Below, piece by piece: positions 49,732 through 58,435 of a DNA stretch of 64,000 nt (the first letter of the stretch is position 1; every line of letters begins with the position of its first letter). The stretch is from CBDFLS01 sp965249185 (GTDB taxonomy: Bacteria > Chloroflexota > Dehalococcoidia > Lucifugimonadales > Australimonadaceae), in NCBI GenBank assembly GCA_965249185.1, contig CBDFLS010000002.1:434001-498000 (forward strand), in the 5' to 3' direction. The notes beneath the pieces were generated by a model. The model saw nothing but the letters and a program-made list of their open reading frames with translations, did no database searches and was not told where the DNA came from. Position numbers and translations under genes: made by a program.

Positions 49732-51285
49732 CTACGGCGTGACGGCCGCCTCGGGGCGTTTGGCGGTGTTGCCCATGGCCAGGAGCCGGTTCAGCGCGTT
49801 CATGTAGGCCCTGGCCGAGGCCACCAGGATATCGGTGTCGGCGCCTCGGCCGATGTAGGAACGTCCCTCCTGCTCGATGCGGATGCTCACCTGGCCCACG
49901 GCGTCGATGCCCTCGGTCACGGAGCTGACGCTGAACTCCGTGAGCTCGTTGGGCACCTGGACGATGCGGTTGATGGCCTGATAGACGGCGTCCACCGGGC
50001 CGGCGCCCGTGGCGGCGTCGCTGTGGAGCGTGCCCTGGGGGTCGCGGAGGCGCACGGTGGCGGTGGCCACCGCGTGGTCGCCGCAGGTCACCTGCACGTG
50101 CTCCAGCGTGTACCGCTCGTCGAAGCTCTTGCGCCGGTCGCCCATGAGGGCAACCAGGTCCCGGTCGGTCACCTCGCGCTTCTTATCGGCCAGCTCCTTG
50201 AAGGAGCGGTAGATGTCCTTGAGCTCCTCGTCGGTGGGGGCATACCCCAGCTCCTGGAGGCGTGCACTGAGACCGTGGCGGCCGCTGAGCTTGCCCAGGA
50301 CCAGCTCGCTGCGGGGCAGCCCCACCTGGAGCGGGTCCATGATCTCGTAGGTGGTGCGCTCCTTGAGCAGGCCGTCCTGGTGGATGCCGGAGGCGTGGCG
50401 GAAGGCGTTGCCGCCCACGACGGCCTTGTTGGGCTGCACGGCGAAGCCGGTGATCTGGCTGACCAGACGGCTGGTGAGATGGAGCTGGGTGGTGTCGATG
50501 CCGGTGTCCACACCGAAGTAGTCGGTGCGGGTGCGCAGCGCCATGATCACCTCTTCCGTGGCGCAGTTGCCTGCCCGCTCGCCGATGCCGTTGATGCACC
50601 CCTCCACCTGCCGGGCGCCGGCCTTCACCGCCGCCAGGCTGTTGGACACGGCCATGCCCAGGTCGTCGTGGCAGTGGACCGAGAGGCGCACCGTGTCGCC
50701 CAGGGCGGGTACGCGCAGGCGGAGGAACTCGATGAGCGACGCAAACTCGCCGGGGATGGCGTAGCCGACGGTGTCGGGGATGTTGATGGTGGTGGCGCCC
50801 GCCTCGATGGCCGCCGAGACCAGGTGCGCCAGGTAATCGCGGTCTGTGCGGGTGGCGTCCATGGGCGAGAACTCCACGTCGTCGCAGTAGCCGCGGGCCC
50901 TGCTCACGTTGGCCACCGCCAGCTCCACCACCTCCTCCCGGTTCTTCTTGAGCTGGTGCATCAGGTGGACGTCGGAGCTGGAGAGGAAGACGTGGATCCG
51001 GGGATGGGCCGCGTCCTTGAGGGACTCCCAGGCCCGGTCCACGGCCTGGGGGTTGGCGTGGGCCAGGGCGGCGATGATGGGGCGGCGCACCTCGCGGGCA
51101 ATGGTCTGCACCGCCTCGAAGTCGCCCTCGGAGCTGATGGGGAACCCCGCTTCCAGGACGTCCACGCCCAGGCGGTCGAGCTGACGCGCCAGCTCAAGCT
51201 TCTCGTCCACCGTCATGGACGTGCCCGCCGACTGCTCGCCATCGCGCAGCGTCGTATCGAAGATCAGCACCCTGTCGTCGCCCAT
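49732..51285 (-). CDS. leuA: 2-isopropylmalate synthase
   Basis: 517-aa first enzyme of leucine synthesis. Catalytic barrel: FDTTLRDGEQSAGTSMTVDE, LSVHCHDDLGMAVSNSLAAV, GCINGIGERAGNCATEEVIM, then the linker NAFRHASGIHQDG. The C-terminal regulatory domain (about residues 390-505) is present, so leucine feedback is likely. The motifs favour LeuA over citramalate synthase. It lies 40 nt downstream of ilvC and is probably part of the ilv-leu operon. Confidence 0.95.
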   Translation of the reverse strand: MGDDRVLIFDTTLRDGEQSAGTSMTVDEKLELARQLDRLGVDVLEAGFPISSEGDFEAVQTIAREVRRPIIAALAHANPQAVDRAWESLKDAAHPRIHVFLSSSDVHLMHQLKKNREEVVELAVANVSRARGYCDDVEFSPMDATRTDRDYLAHLVSAAIEAGATTINIPDTVGYAIPGEFASLIEFLRLRVPALGDTVRLSVHCHDDLGMAVSNSLAAVKAGARQVEGCINGIGERAGNCATEEVIMALRTRTDYFGVDTGIDTTQLHLTSRLVSQITGFAVQPNKAVVGGNAFRHASGIHQDGLLKERTTYEIMDPLQVGLPRSELVLGKLSGRHGLSARLQELGYAPTDEELKDIYRSFKELADKKREVTDRDLVALMGDRRKSFDERYTLEHVQVTCGDHAVATATVRLRDPQGTLHSDAATGAGPVDAVYQAINRIVQVPNELTEFSVSSVTEGIDAVGQVSIRIEQEGRSYIGRGADTDILVASARAYMNALNRLLAMGNTAKRPEAAVTP

Positions 51286-51325
51286 GGCTACCGCTCCTTG
51301 CCCGCCGTGCCGCTCCCCCGCCGTG

Positions 51326-52321
51326 TTACTTCTTCTTCAGGAAGCTCATCATCTGCCGGAGATTGGCGCCCACCTCCTCGATCTGGTGGTCGGCGTCGAC
51401 CTGGCGAAGGGCCTTGAAGCGGGGCAGCCCCTCCTCATTCTCGGCGATCCACTCCTTGGCGAAGGTGCCGTCCTGGATCTCGGCCAGCACCTGCTTCATG
51501 GAGGCGCGAACCTGCTCGTCCACGATCCGGGGGCCGCGGGTGTAGTCGCCGAACTCCGCCGTGTCGCTGATGGAGTAGCGCATGTACTTCATGCCGCCCT
51601 CGTACATCAGGTCCACGATGAGCTTCAGCTCGTGGAGCACCTCGAAGTAGGCGATCTCGGGCTGGTAGCCCGCCTCCACCAGCGTCTCGAACCCCGCTTT
51701 TACCAGCGACGAGATGCCGCCGCAGAGCACCGTCTGCTCGCCGAACAGGTCCGTCTCCGTCTCCTCCTGGAAGGTGGAGCCGATGATGCCCGCCCGCAGG
51801 CAGCCGACGCCGGCGCCGTAGTCCAGGGCGGTCTGGAGCGCGTTGCCCGTGGCGTCCTGGTGGATGGCCACGATGGCCGGCACGCCGGAGTCCTCGGTGA
51901 ACACCTCCCGCATCCGGTGGCCGGGCGCCTTGGGTGCGATCATGGACACGTCCACGTCGGGCGGCGGCACGATCTCCTTGTAGTGGATGTTGAAGCCGTG
52001 GGCGAACATGAGCATCTTACCGCTGTCCAGGAAGGGCTCTATCGACTCGCGGTAGAGCCGGGCCTGGGCCGTGTCCGGCACCAGCATCATGAGGATGTCG
52101 CATACCTTGGTGACGGCATCGGGAGTGTCGACCGCGAGGCCCTCGGCCTCGGCCTTGGCCTGGCTCTTGCTGCCGGGGTAGAGCCCCACCATCACGTCGC
52201 AGCCGCTGTCCTTCAGGTTCAGGGCGTGGGCATGGCCCTGACTGCCGTAGCCCAGAATGCCGATACGCTTGCTCTTCAAGCGTTCGATATCCGCGTCCTT
52301 CTCATAGTAGATAGTCGCCAT
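51326..52321 (-). CDS. ilvC: Ketol-acid reductoisomerase (class I)
   Basis: 331-aa enzyme converting acetolactate to dihydroxy-isovalerate. Rossmann GILGYGSQGHAHALNLKDSG with phosphate loop GLYPGSKSQ, then MIAPKAPGHRMREVF, QTVLCGGISSLVKAGFETLV (metal-site region) and YSISDTAEFGDYTRGPR. The loop LYPGSKSQ differs from the Arg/Lys-rich loop of E. coli-type NADPH enzymes; cofactor preference cannot be called. ATG 52321 has GAGGAG upstream; the 16 extra codons of the open frame are not conserved. Confidence 0.96.
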   Translation of the reverse strand: MATIYYEKDADIERLKSKRIGILGYGSQGHAHALNLKDSGCDVMVGLYPGSKSQAKAEAEGLAVDTPDAVTKVCDILMMLVPDTAQARLYRESIEPFLDSGKMLMFAHGFNIHYKEIVPPPDVDVSMIAPKAPGHRMREVFTEDSGVPAIVAIHQDATGNALQTALDYGAGVGCLRAGIIGSTFQEETETDLFGEQTVLCGGISSLVKAGFETLVEAGYQPEIAYFEVLHELKLIVDLMYEGGMKYMRYSISDTAEFGDYTRGPRIVDEQVRASMKQVLAEIQDGTFAKEWIAENEEGLPRFKALRQVDADHQIEEVGANLRQMMSFLKKK

Positions 52322-52596
52322 GAAATACTCCTCGGTTTGTGTGTTCGTACCCAGTTTCTTTCCACCCACTCGCCCTACGAGACTGAAGAGAGGGGGATAC
52401 CCCCTAAACCCCCAGCAGGGGGCTCTGCCCTCCGCACTCCCGTTGCGGCCGTTGGGTGGCCTTCGCTGTGCATTTTAGATGGTTCTGCCTGAAGGTCCTG
52501 CCTGAACGTATAGGTGAACTCGCCTCCCTTGGCTGGGTACTTACGCAATCTCTTCCGCCGATGGAGTTTGGCTGGTTGAAATCGTTCCATGCAGCT
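52322..52596. other. Gap between ilvN and ilvC
   Basis: About 275 bp without a supported gene. On the plus strand it holds GAGGGGGATACCCCCTAAAC and CCCCCAGCAGGGGGCTCTGC, a C/G-rich hairpin pair around 52391-52430, and a short duplication TCCTGCCTGAA (about 52486-52508). The hairpins could attenuate or process the ilvN-ilvC transcript. A 71-codon minus-strand frame here has no recognisable features. Confidence 0.5.
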
Positions 52597-52650
52597 CTCC
52601 GGTCAGGGGCCGTGCTCCAGTCAGGGGCGGTGCTCCGGTCAGGGCACGGC
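52597..52650 (-). repeat. 18-bp x3 repeat of the ilvN 3' end
   Basis: Units CTCCGGTCAGGGGCCGTG (52597), CTCCAGTCAGGGGCGGTG (52615) and CTCCGGTCAGGGCACGG (52633). On the minus strand the 52633 unit contains the last codon and TGA stop of ilvN; the other two repeat CCC-TGA beyond the gene. Confidence 0.94.
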
Positions 52651-53199
52651 CTCCACGTCCGGCGCGCTCTTGCCGTCGGTGGCAGGGGCCGCGGGCCTGC
52701 CGCCGGTGGTGGAGGGCCCCCGCTCCATGGCCACCCGGCCGGTGCGCATCATCTCCCGGATGCCGAAGTCCTTCAAGAGAAGGACAAGCGAGTCGATTTT
52801 CTCCTCGTCACCCGTTGCTTCAATAATGAGTGTGTCGGCTGCCACGTCCACGATGTTGGCGCGGAAGAGGTCCACCATCTGGATGAGCTCGCTGCGGTTG
52901 GCGGCCGACGCCTTGACCTTGATGAGGGCCAGTTCCCGGGAGACCATCTTCTCCTTGGAGATGTTGCTGACCCGCACCACATCGACGAGCTTGTAGAGCT
53001 GCTTGGTCACCTGCTCCACGATGTCCTCTTCCCCGTGGACCACGAAGGTCATCCGCGAGAGGTTGGGCAGCTCGCTGTGGCCCACCGCCAAACTGGAGAT
53101 GTTGAACCCGCGCCGGCGGAACATGCCGGCCACTCTGGCCAGCACGCCGGGCTTGTCCTCCACCAGCGCCGTGATGGTGTGGTCAACTATCGCTGTCAT
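52639..53199 (-). CDS. ilvN: Acetolactate synthase regulatory subunit
   Basis: 186-aa ACT-domain subunit. ACT: HTITALVEDKPGVLARVAGM and FRRRGFNISSLAVGHSE. The second half (ELALIKVKASAANRSELIQM, VDLFRANIVDVAADTLIIEA) is the standard IlvN C-terminal domain. It gives valine feedback to IlvB. ATG 53199 overlaps the ilvB stop (ATGA). The tail after residue 160 is Pro/Ala-rich. Three copies of its 3' end follow. Confidence 0.95.
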   Translation of the reverse strand: MTAIVDHTITALVEDKPGVLARVAGMFRRRGFNISSLAVGHSELPNLSRMTFVVHGEEDIVEQVTKQLYKLVDVVRVSNISKEKMVSRELALIKVKASAANRSELIQMVDLFRANIVDVAADTLIIEATGDEEKIDSLVLLLKDFGIREMMRTGRVAMERGPSTTGGRPAAPATDGKSAPDVEAVP

Positions 53200-54914
53200 C
53201 GCTTCACTTTGCTGGACTCCGGATCGGGGCTGGACTCCGGCTCGGGCTCCTCCAGCATCTCCGCCACGCTCCCTCCGGCGGGGACGTGGGGATAGACGTT
53301 CTCCTCCCGCTCCACCTGGAAGTCGATGAGGGCGGGGCCAGGATGGGCCATGGCGTCCTTGATAGCCCCTCGGACCTGGGCCTTGTCGGTGACCCGGCAG
53401 GCCCACAGGCCGAAGGCCTCGGCCAGCTTCACGAAGTCGGGGTTGCGGGTGTACTCCACGGCCACCCGCACGCGGTTGAAGAAGAGGTCCTGGAGCTGGC
53501 GGACCGCCCCCAGGGTGTTGTTGTTGATCAGCGCGAACTTCACCGGCAACTGGTGTTCCGCGATGGTGGCCAGCTCGGCCATGGTCATCTGAAACCCGCC
53601 GTCGCCCGCAATGCTCCACACCGTCCTGTCGGGCCTGGCCATCTGGGCGCCCATGGCCGCGGGCACCTCGTATCCCATGGTGCCCAGCCCTCCGGAGGTG
53701 AGCCACCCGGTGGAGTCGCTGAAACTATAGTGCTGGGCCGCCCACATCTGGTGCTGGCCCACCCCGGTCACCAGGATAACGTCGCCCTTGGTCACGTCGG
53801 AGAGCTCGCGGATGACGAATTGGGGGAGGAGCTTCTCCGTGTCCCGGACGAGGTCCGAGGGGCGCTCCTTCCGCATCTCGTCGATCTCCCGCAACCACTC
53901 GGTGTGCGTGGCCTGCTCCACTTCCAGGGCCAGCGCGTGGAGCACCCGCTTGGCATCGCCCACGATGGGGACGGTGACCCGCACGTTCTTGCCCACCTCG
54001 GCTGGGTCGATGTCGATGTGGATGACCCTGGCGTTGGGAGCGAAGGCGCTGAGACGGCCCGTGACCCGGTCGTCGAAGCGCATGCCCACGGCGATCAGCA
54101 GGTCGGCGCGGTCGATGGCGTGGTTGTTGAAGGCCATGCCGTGCATCCCCGGCATGCCCATACTGAGGACGTGCGCTTCGTGGAAGGAGCCGATGCCCAG
54201 CAGGGTGGTGATGACGGGAGTCTGGGCCTTTTCCGCCAGCTCCCGGAGCTCGGCGCGGGCCCCGGAGATAACCACGCCGTGGCCGGCCAGGACCAGCGGA
54301 CGCTCCGATTCCTTGATCAGCCGGGCGGCCCGCTTGATCATCTGGCCATGGCCCTCGGTGGTTGGCCTGTAGCCCCGCAGCTTCACCGTCTCCGGGTACT
54401 CGAACTCCGCCAGCTCCGTGAGCACGTCGCGGGGGACGTCGATGAGCACCGGCCCCGGCCGGCCAGTGGCGGCGATGTGGAACGCCTCTTTAACGGTCTG
54501 GGCGAGCTCCGAGGCCGCCATGACCAGGTAGTTGTGCTTGGTGATGGGCAGCGTGATGCCCGTGGTGTCGGTCTCCTGGAAGGCGTCCCGGCCGATGGCG
54601 GCTCGCGGCACCTGGCCGGTGAAGGCCACCACGGGCACCGAGTCCATCATGGCGGTGGCCAGGGGTGTGACCAGGTTGGTGGCGCCGGGCCCCGAGGTGG
54701 CCACGCACACGCCCACCTTTCCCGACGCCCGGGCATAGCCGTCGGCGGCGTGGCCCGCGCCTTGCTCGTGGCGCACCAGGATATGCCGGAGCTGGGGGTA
54801 TTCGGGCAGGGTCTGGTAGAGGGGCAGGATGGCCCCTCCCGGCAGCCCGAACATGACCTCCACTCCCTCTTTGAGGAGGCACTCGCAGATGATCTGGGCG
54901 CCGGTCAGCTTCAT
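53196..54914 (-). CDS. ilvB: Acetolactate synthase catalytic subunit
   Basis: 572-aa ThDP enzyme for branched-chain amino acids. N-terminal GVEVMFGLPGGAILPLYQTL with the activating Glu in VRHEQGAGHAADGYARASGK, FAD-domain GMRFDDRVTGRLSAFAPNAR, and the ThDP motif IAGDGGFQMTMAELATIAEH followed by INNNTLGAVRQLQ. The tail EPEPESSPDPESSKVKR contains a small internal repeat. First gene behind a T-box leader. Confidence 0.97.
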   Translation of the reverse strand: MKLTGAQIICECLLKEGVEVMFGLPGGAILPLYQTLPEYPQLRHILVRHEQGAGHAADGYARASGKVGVCVATSGPGATNLVTPLATAMMDSVPVVAFTGQVPRAAIGRDAFQETDTTGITLPITKHNYLVMAASELAQTVKEAFHIAATGRPGPVLIDVPRDVLTELAEFEYPETVKLRGYRPTTEGHGQMIKRAARLIKESERPLVLAGHGVVISGARAELRELAEKAQTPVITTLLGIGSFHEAHVLSMGMPGMHGMAFNNHAIDRADLLIAVGMRFDDRVTGRLSAFAPNARVIHIDIDPAEVGKNVRVTVPIVGDAKRVLHALALEVEQATHTEWLREIDEMRKERPSDLVRDTEKLLPQFVIRELSDVTKGDVILVTGVGQHQMWAAQHYSFSDSTGWLTSGGLGTMGYEVPAAMGAQMARPDRTVWSIAGDGGFQMTMAELATIAEHQLPVKFALINNNTLGAVRQLQDLFFNRVRVAVEYTRNPDFVKLAEAFGLWACRVTDKAQVRGAIKDAMAHPGPALIDFQVEREENVYPHVPAGGSVAEMLEEPEPESSPDPESSKVKR

Positions 54915-54944
54915 GGCTCTCGCTCCGTAGGGTTGGTGTCGCTA

Positions 54945-55088
54945 AACAAAAAGCCCCGTCCCACGTAAGGGACGGGACGTTGGCTCCCGCGGTGCCACCC
55001 TGTTCCAGCCGTGGCGGGACAACTCTTTGCCCCGTAACGATGTGCTCCGCCGCCCTGCTTCCCTTCGTCGCAGCATCTGCTGCGAGGC
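54945..55088 (-). promoter_or_regulatory. T-box leader of ilvB, apparently with short Stem I
   Basis: Minus strand: T-box AGGGTGGCACCGCGGGAGCC (54981-55001) is followed by the terminator CGTCCCGTCCC...GGGACGGGGC and a T-rich end GGGGCTTTTTGTTT (54945-54977). Upstream of the T-box only about 85-90 nt remain before the predicted start site. They hold a hairpin CGCAGC-AGAT-GCTGCG and GGCGGAGCACATCG. A full ~100-nt Stem I with its loops is not seen, so this may be a short-Stem-I T-box. The specifier codon is not assigned with confidence. Confidence 0.8.
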
Positions 55089-55094
55089 TGCAAT

Positions 55095-55124
55095 AGTCTA
55101 GCATGCCACGAACGGGAGTGTCAA
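55095..55124 (-). promoter_or_regulatory. ilvB operon promoter
   Basis: Minus strand: TTGACA (55119-55124), an 18-base spacer, TAGACT (55095-55100). Start point near 55088. The perfect -35 and position at the head of the T-box leader support it. Confidence 0.7.
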
Positions 55125-55230
55125 CGCGCGAGGCGGTGAGCGGGGCCCTCGCCCCGGCCGTCCGCCGTTCTCCTTGTCCGCATCGTGGCGGCCTGCTAGC
55201 ATGGTTGTAATCGTCCTTCCGGTGATACTC

Positions 55231-55914
55231 ATGCTGGAACAACCTCCGCAGCGGGCCGAGCTCATGCCGGCGGTCCCGTGGGGCCCTGGGCGGGTGGGGC
55301 TGGCCCTGCTGGCGCTGCTCTTCCTGTGGGGCGTGGGTGGCGGTCTGGTCGTGGCCTTCTCCGGCGGCCTCGATTCCTCCGCGCTCCACTTTGTGGCTAT
55401 CGCGCTGTTGGCGGAGGGTAGCTTCCTGCTGGTGGCCTGGTGGTTTGGGCCAGGGTTCAGGACCGTTTCCCTATCGCTGTTGGGGTTCCGCCGGGGCCGG
55501 GGCAACCTGGTGGGCTGGGCGGTGGTGGCGCTGTTGGCAAGCCTCTCGTTGAACGTGCTCTATGCGCTGCTGGCGCCGGACCGGCTGCTGCCCCCTCCGT
55601 TGCCCGCGGAGGTGCGGGCCGCGGAGACGCTGGTGCCCGCTATTCTGGCCATCGTGCTCCTGGCCCCCCTGGCCGAGGAGGCGTTCTTCCGGGGTTTCGC
55701 CTACCCCGGGCTGGCCAAGCGTTGGGGGGTGTGGGGCGGGGCCGCCGGCAGCTCGGTGATCTTTGCATCGAGCCACGGTTCGGTGGGTCTGCTGGTGCCG
55801 GCCTTCATGAGCGGCATGGTGCTGGTCTGGGTGTACGGGCGCACAGGCTCCCTCTGGCCGGGCATCCTGGCCCACGCCGCCCAAAATGGGATCGCCATGG
55901 CCGTGCCGAGTTGA
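55231..55914 (+). CDS. CPBP/CAAX-type membrane protease
   Basis: About 227-aa polytopic protein with the ABI/CPBP motifs: LAPLAEEAFFRGFAYPGL (EExxxR), FASSHGS, and SGMVLVWVYGRTGSLWPGIL with AHAAQNG. About six to eight hydrophobic segments. ATG 55231 is preferred because a likely promoter (TTGTCC, 17 bp, TAGCAT at 55197-55202) overlaps the earlier ATG 55201. Function is usually immunity-like or protein maturation; substrate unknown. It is 6 nt upstream of trpA and probably co-transcribed. Confidence 0.87.
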   Translation: MLEQPPQRAELMPAVPWGPGRVGLALLALLFLWGVGGGLVVAFSGGLDSSALHFVAIALLAEGSFLLVAWWFGPGFRTVSLSLLGFRRGRGNLVGWAVVALLASLSLNVLYALLAPDRLLPPPLPAEVRAAETLVPAILAIVLLAPLAEEAFFRGFAYPGLAKRWGVWGGAAGSSVIFASSHGSVGLLVPAFMSGMVLVWVYGRTGSLWPGILAHAAQNGIAMAVPS

Positions 55915-55920
55915 GCCCTC

Positions 55921-56718
55921 ATGACTAAGCGCATGACAGAGGCTATGAAGCGGCTGGAGGACGAGCACCGCACCGGCGTCTTCCCCTATCTCACCGTGGG
56001 CTTTCCCTCGGTGGAGGAGACGTTGGCGTTGGTCCCCGCCCTGGCCGAGGCGGGCGCCGACCTGGTGGAGCTGGGCATCCCCTTCAGCGACCCGATGGCC
56101 GAAGGCCCAACAATCCAGGCATCCAGCTTTCACGCGCTCCAGCAAGGGGTGACCCTAGCCCGCTGCCTGGAGGTGTGCCGCACCCTTCGCGAGCGCGGCT
56201 TGACCATCCCTATAGTTTTCATGGGCTATTACAATCCGCTGCTCAGCTACGGCCTCTCGGCTTTCGCCCAAGAGGCCGCCGACGCGGGCGCAGACGGCGT
56301 TATCGTGCCGGATCTTCCTCTCGAGGAGTCGGCGCTCCTGGGGGAGCAGCTCCGGGCCCGGAAGCTCAGCCTCATCAGCATGCTTGCCCCAACCAGCACC
56401 GACGAGCGGATCGCCGAGGCGTGCGCCCAGGCCGATGGATTCATCTACTGCGTCAGCGTGGCGGGGGTGACCGGCGCGCGGACCGATGTGCCCTCCAGCG
56501 CCATCGAGCTGCTCCGGCGCGTCCGCCGTCACACCTCCCTCCCGCTGGCCCTGGGGTTCGGCGTGTCGGAGCGCCGACACGTGGAGGCAGTCGGTGGCCA
56601 CGCCCAGGCGGTCGCGGTGGGCAGCGCGCTCATCAACGTGATACACTCGGCGCCTCCGAACGAACGACTGGACCGGGCCGCCCGGTTTATCGCGGAGCTG
56701 GGCGGCCCATCCCGATGA
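55921..56718 (+). CDS. trpA: Tryptophan synthase alpha subunit
   Basis: 265-aa TIM-barrel enzyme cleaving indole-glycerol phosphate. Catalytic Glu in LVELGIPFSDP (about residue 50). The other catalytic acid, Asp60 in E. coli, is Glu here: the segment reads FSDPMAEGPTIQ (codon 61, bases 56101-56103). The flexible loop VSVAGVTGAR and phosphate site LGFGVSERRHVEAV ... VAVGSALI are normal. No trpB is nearby in the window; upstream is the CAAX gene, downstream aroH, so the operon is aromatic-amino-acid themed but rearranged. Confidence 0.95.
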   Translation: MTKRMTEAMKRLEDEHRTGVFPYLTVGFPSVEETLALVPALAEAGADLVELGIPFSDPMAEGPTIQASSFHALQQGVTLARCLEVCRTLRERGLTIPIVFMGYYNPLLSYGLSAFAQEAADAGADGVIVPDLPLEESALLGEQLRARKLSLISMLAPTSTDERIAEACAQADGFIYCVSVAGVTGARTDVPSSAIELLRRVRRHTSLPLALGFGVSERRHVEAVGGHAQAVAVGSALINVIHSAPPNERLDRAARFIAELGGPSR

Positions 56719-56737
56719 GCGGCGTCAGGATGCAGAG

Positions 56738-57112
56738 ATGAGCTCCACCTGCTTGGGCCTTCGCGGCGCCACCACCGTCGACTCCAACACCAAAGAGGCC
56801 ATCGTGGAGGCCACGGAGGAGCTGCTCCGGGAGTTGGTGGCGCTCAACGGCCTTGCGGAGGAGGACGTAGCTGCGATATTCTTTACAACGACCAAGGACG
56901 TGAACGCCGAGTTCCCGGCGGTCGCCGCCCGGGTCCGGCTGGGGTGGACCGACACCGCGATGATGAGCGCTCACGAGATAGATGTGGCGGACGGGACGCC
57001 CTCGGTTATCCGGGTCCTGTTGTTGGTGAATACAGAGAAGAGCAAGGGCGATCTGGCCCACGTCTATCTGAGAAACGCCCGCCATCTGCGGGACCGAGGG
57101 GTAGCATCTTGA
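56738..57112 (+). CDS. aroH: Chorismate mutase, AroH type
   Basis: 124-aa trimeric-type (B. subtilis AroH-like) chorismate mutase. Evidence: GLRGATTVDSNTKEAIVEAT, IFFTTTKDVNAEFPAVAARV and the end RVLLLVNTEKSKGDLAHVYL with R/NARHLR. Residues corresponding to the active-site Arg, Glu and Arg are plausible at RGAT, NAEFP and VYLRNA. It makes prephenate for Phe/Tyr. Ribosome site AGGA; stop overlaps a possible small ORF. Confidence 0.95.
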   Translation: MSSTCLGLRGATTVDSNTKEAIVEATEELLRELVALNGLAEEDVAAIFFTTTKDVNAEFPAVAARVRLGWTDTAMMSAHEIDVADGTPSVIRVLLLVNTEKSKGDLAHVYLRNARHLRDRGVAS

Positions 57113-57309
57113 CGAACGTTTCGGGCGTGTGCGCGGACGGCGGGCCGGCGCTTCGGAGCAGAGGCGTCTGGACATCGAGCCACGCCCGCCTCTCTCCCCT
57201 GTTTACGCCGCGGGAGCCTCTGGCCCTTCACACCTCGTCCGGCGCTCTCCTGAAGAGGTATACGGGGGTGGCTCCCGCCACTGGCACTGTCGCCGGCGTG
57301 TATCGCTAG
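57110..57309 (+). CDS. Possible short coupled ORF
   Basis: TTG at 57110 overlaps the aroH stop (TTGA) and opens a 66-codon frame ending VAPATGTVAGVYR. Composition is Arg/Ser/Pro-rich with no known motif. It may simply be an open spacer between aroH and the DAHP synthase gene. Otherwise 57113-57369 shows nothing recognisable. Confidence 0.25.
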
Positions 57310-57369
57310 CGCGACACCCATCCCCGCTCAGCGCAATAGTCTGCGTGGACGAGTCGAAAGGACTGCGCC

Positions 57370-58428
57370 GTGGTGCAATCCATCAATATAAGCGATGTAA
57401 ACATCCAGAAGATCGAGCCTCTGGTGACTCCGAACGAGGTCATTGAGCAGCTCCCCATCACCCCCCCGATAGCGGACACCGTGTTCCAGGGCAGAGGGAC
57501 TATCAAACGGGTCTTGGGCGGCGAGGACACCCGGTTTCTGGTCATTGTGGGCCCCTGCTCCATCCACGACGAGCATGCGGGTCTGGAGTACGCCCGGCGC
57601 CTTGCGGACCTGGCGGAGCGGCTGAACGACCGTCTCCTGCTGGTCATGCGGGTCTATTTCGAGAAGCCGCGGACCACCATCGGCTGGAAGGGCCTTATTT
57701 ACGACCCGTGCCTGGATGGGACCTTTGACATCGGAACAGGTCTCCAGCGGGCCCGAGGCTTCCTTCTGCGGATCGGCGCCATGGGCCTTCCCGTGGCCAC
57801 GGAGTTTCTCGACCCCGTCGTGCCCCAGTATTTGGCGGACCTGGTCTCCTGGGCCGCCATCGGCGCCCGGACCGTGGAGAGCCAGACCCACCGCCAGATG
57901 GCCAGCGGGTTGAGCATGCCCGTGGGATTCAAGAACAGCACCGACGGTAACTCGCAGTACGCCGTGGACGCGACGGTGTCGGCCCGGTCCCCCCACGCGT
58001 TTCTCGGCATAGACCGCGAGGGGCACACCTCCGCCGTTGTCACGAAAGGCAACCCCCATGGACACGTGGTGCTCCGGGGGGGCAGCCGGGGGGCCAACTA
58101 CGCCGCCGGCAACATCGCCAAGGCGCAGGGGCAGCTTCGCGCGGCGGGCCTCCCGCCTCGGCTGATGGTCGATTGCAGCCACGGCAACTCGGAGAAGGAC
58201 TACGCGCGTCAGGCCACCGTCTTCAGGGATGTCATCGCCCAGCGGCTGGCGGGGAACGCCGATATCGTCGGCTGCATGGTGGAGAGCCACCTCTTCCCCG
58301 GCAATCAGAAGCTCGCCGACGACCCGGCTCAGCTCAAGTACGGAGTGTCCATCACCGACTCCTGCATAGGCTGGGAGGAGACCGAATCCCTGCTGAGAGA
58401 GGCCCACGGCGCGTTGGCCGTCGGCTAA
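57370..58428 (+). CDS. 3-deoxy-7-phosphoheptulonate synthase (AroFGH class)
   Basis: 352-aa type I-alpha DAHP synthase: FLVIVGPCSIHDEHAGLEYA, RVYFEKPRTTIGWKGLIYDP, GARTVESQTHRQMASGLSMP, GFKNSTDG, VVLRGGSRGANY, MVDCSHGNSEKDY, and VESHLFPGNQKL. All metal and substrate motifs are intact. It is the entry enzyme to the shikimate pathway. GTG 57370 (GTGGTGCAATCC) gives a family-length N-terminus. It lies 7 nt before ribF, implying shared transcription with aroH and trpA. Confidence 0.96.
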   Translation: MVQSINISDVNIQKIEPLVTPNEVIEQLPITPPIADTVFQGRGTIKRVLGGEDTRFLVIVGPCSIHDEHAGLEYARRLADLAERLNDRLLLVMRVYFEKPRTTIGWKGLIYDPCLDGTFDIGTGLQRARGFLLRIGAMGLPVATEFLDPVVPQYLADLVSWAAIGARTVESQTHRQMASGLSMPVGFKNSTDGNSQYAVDATVSARSPHAFLGIDREGHTSAVVTKGNPHGHVVLRGGSRGANYAAGNIAKAQGQLRAAGLPPRLMVDCSHGNSEKDYARQATVFRDVIAQRLAGNADIVGCMVESHLFPGNQKLADDPAQLKYGVSITDSCIGWEETESLLREAHGALAVG

Positions 58429-58435
58429 GGCAGCG

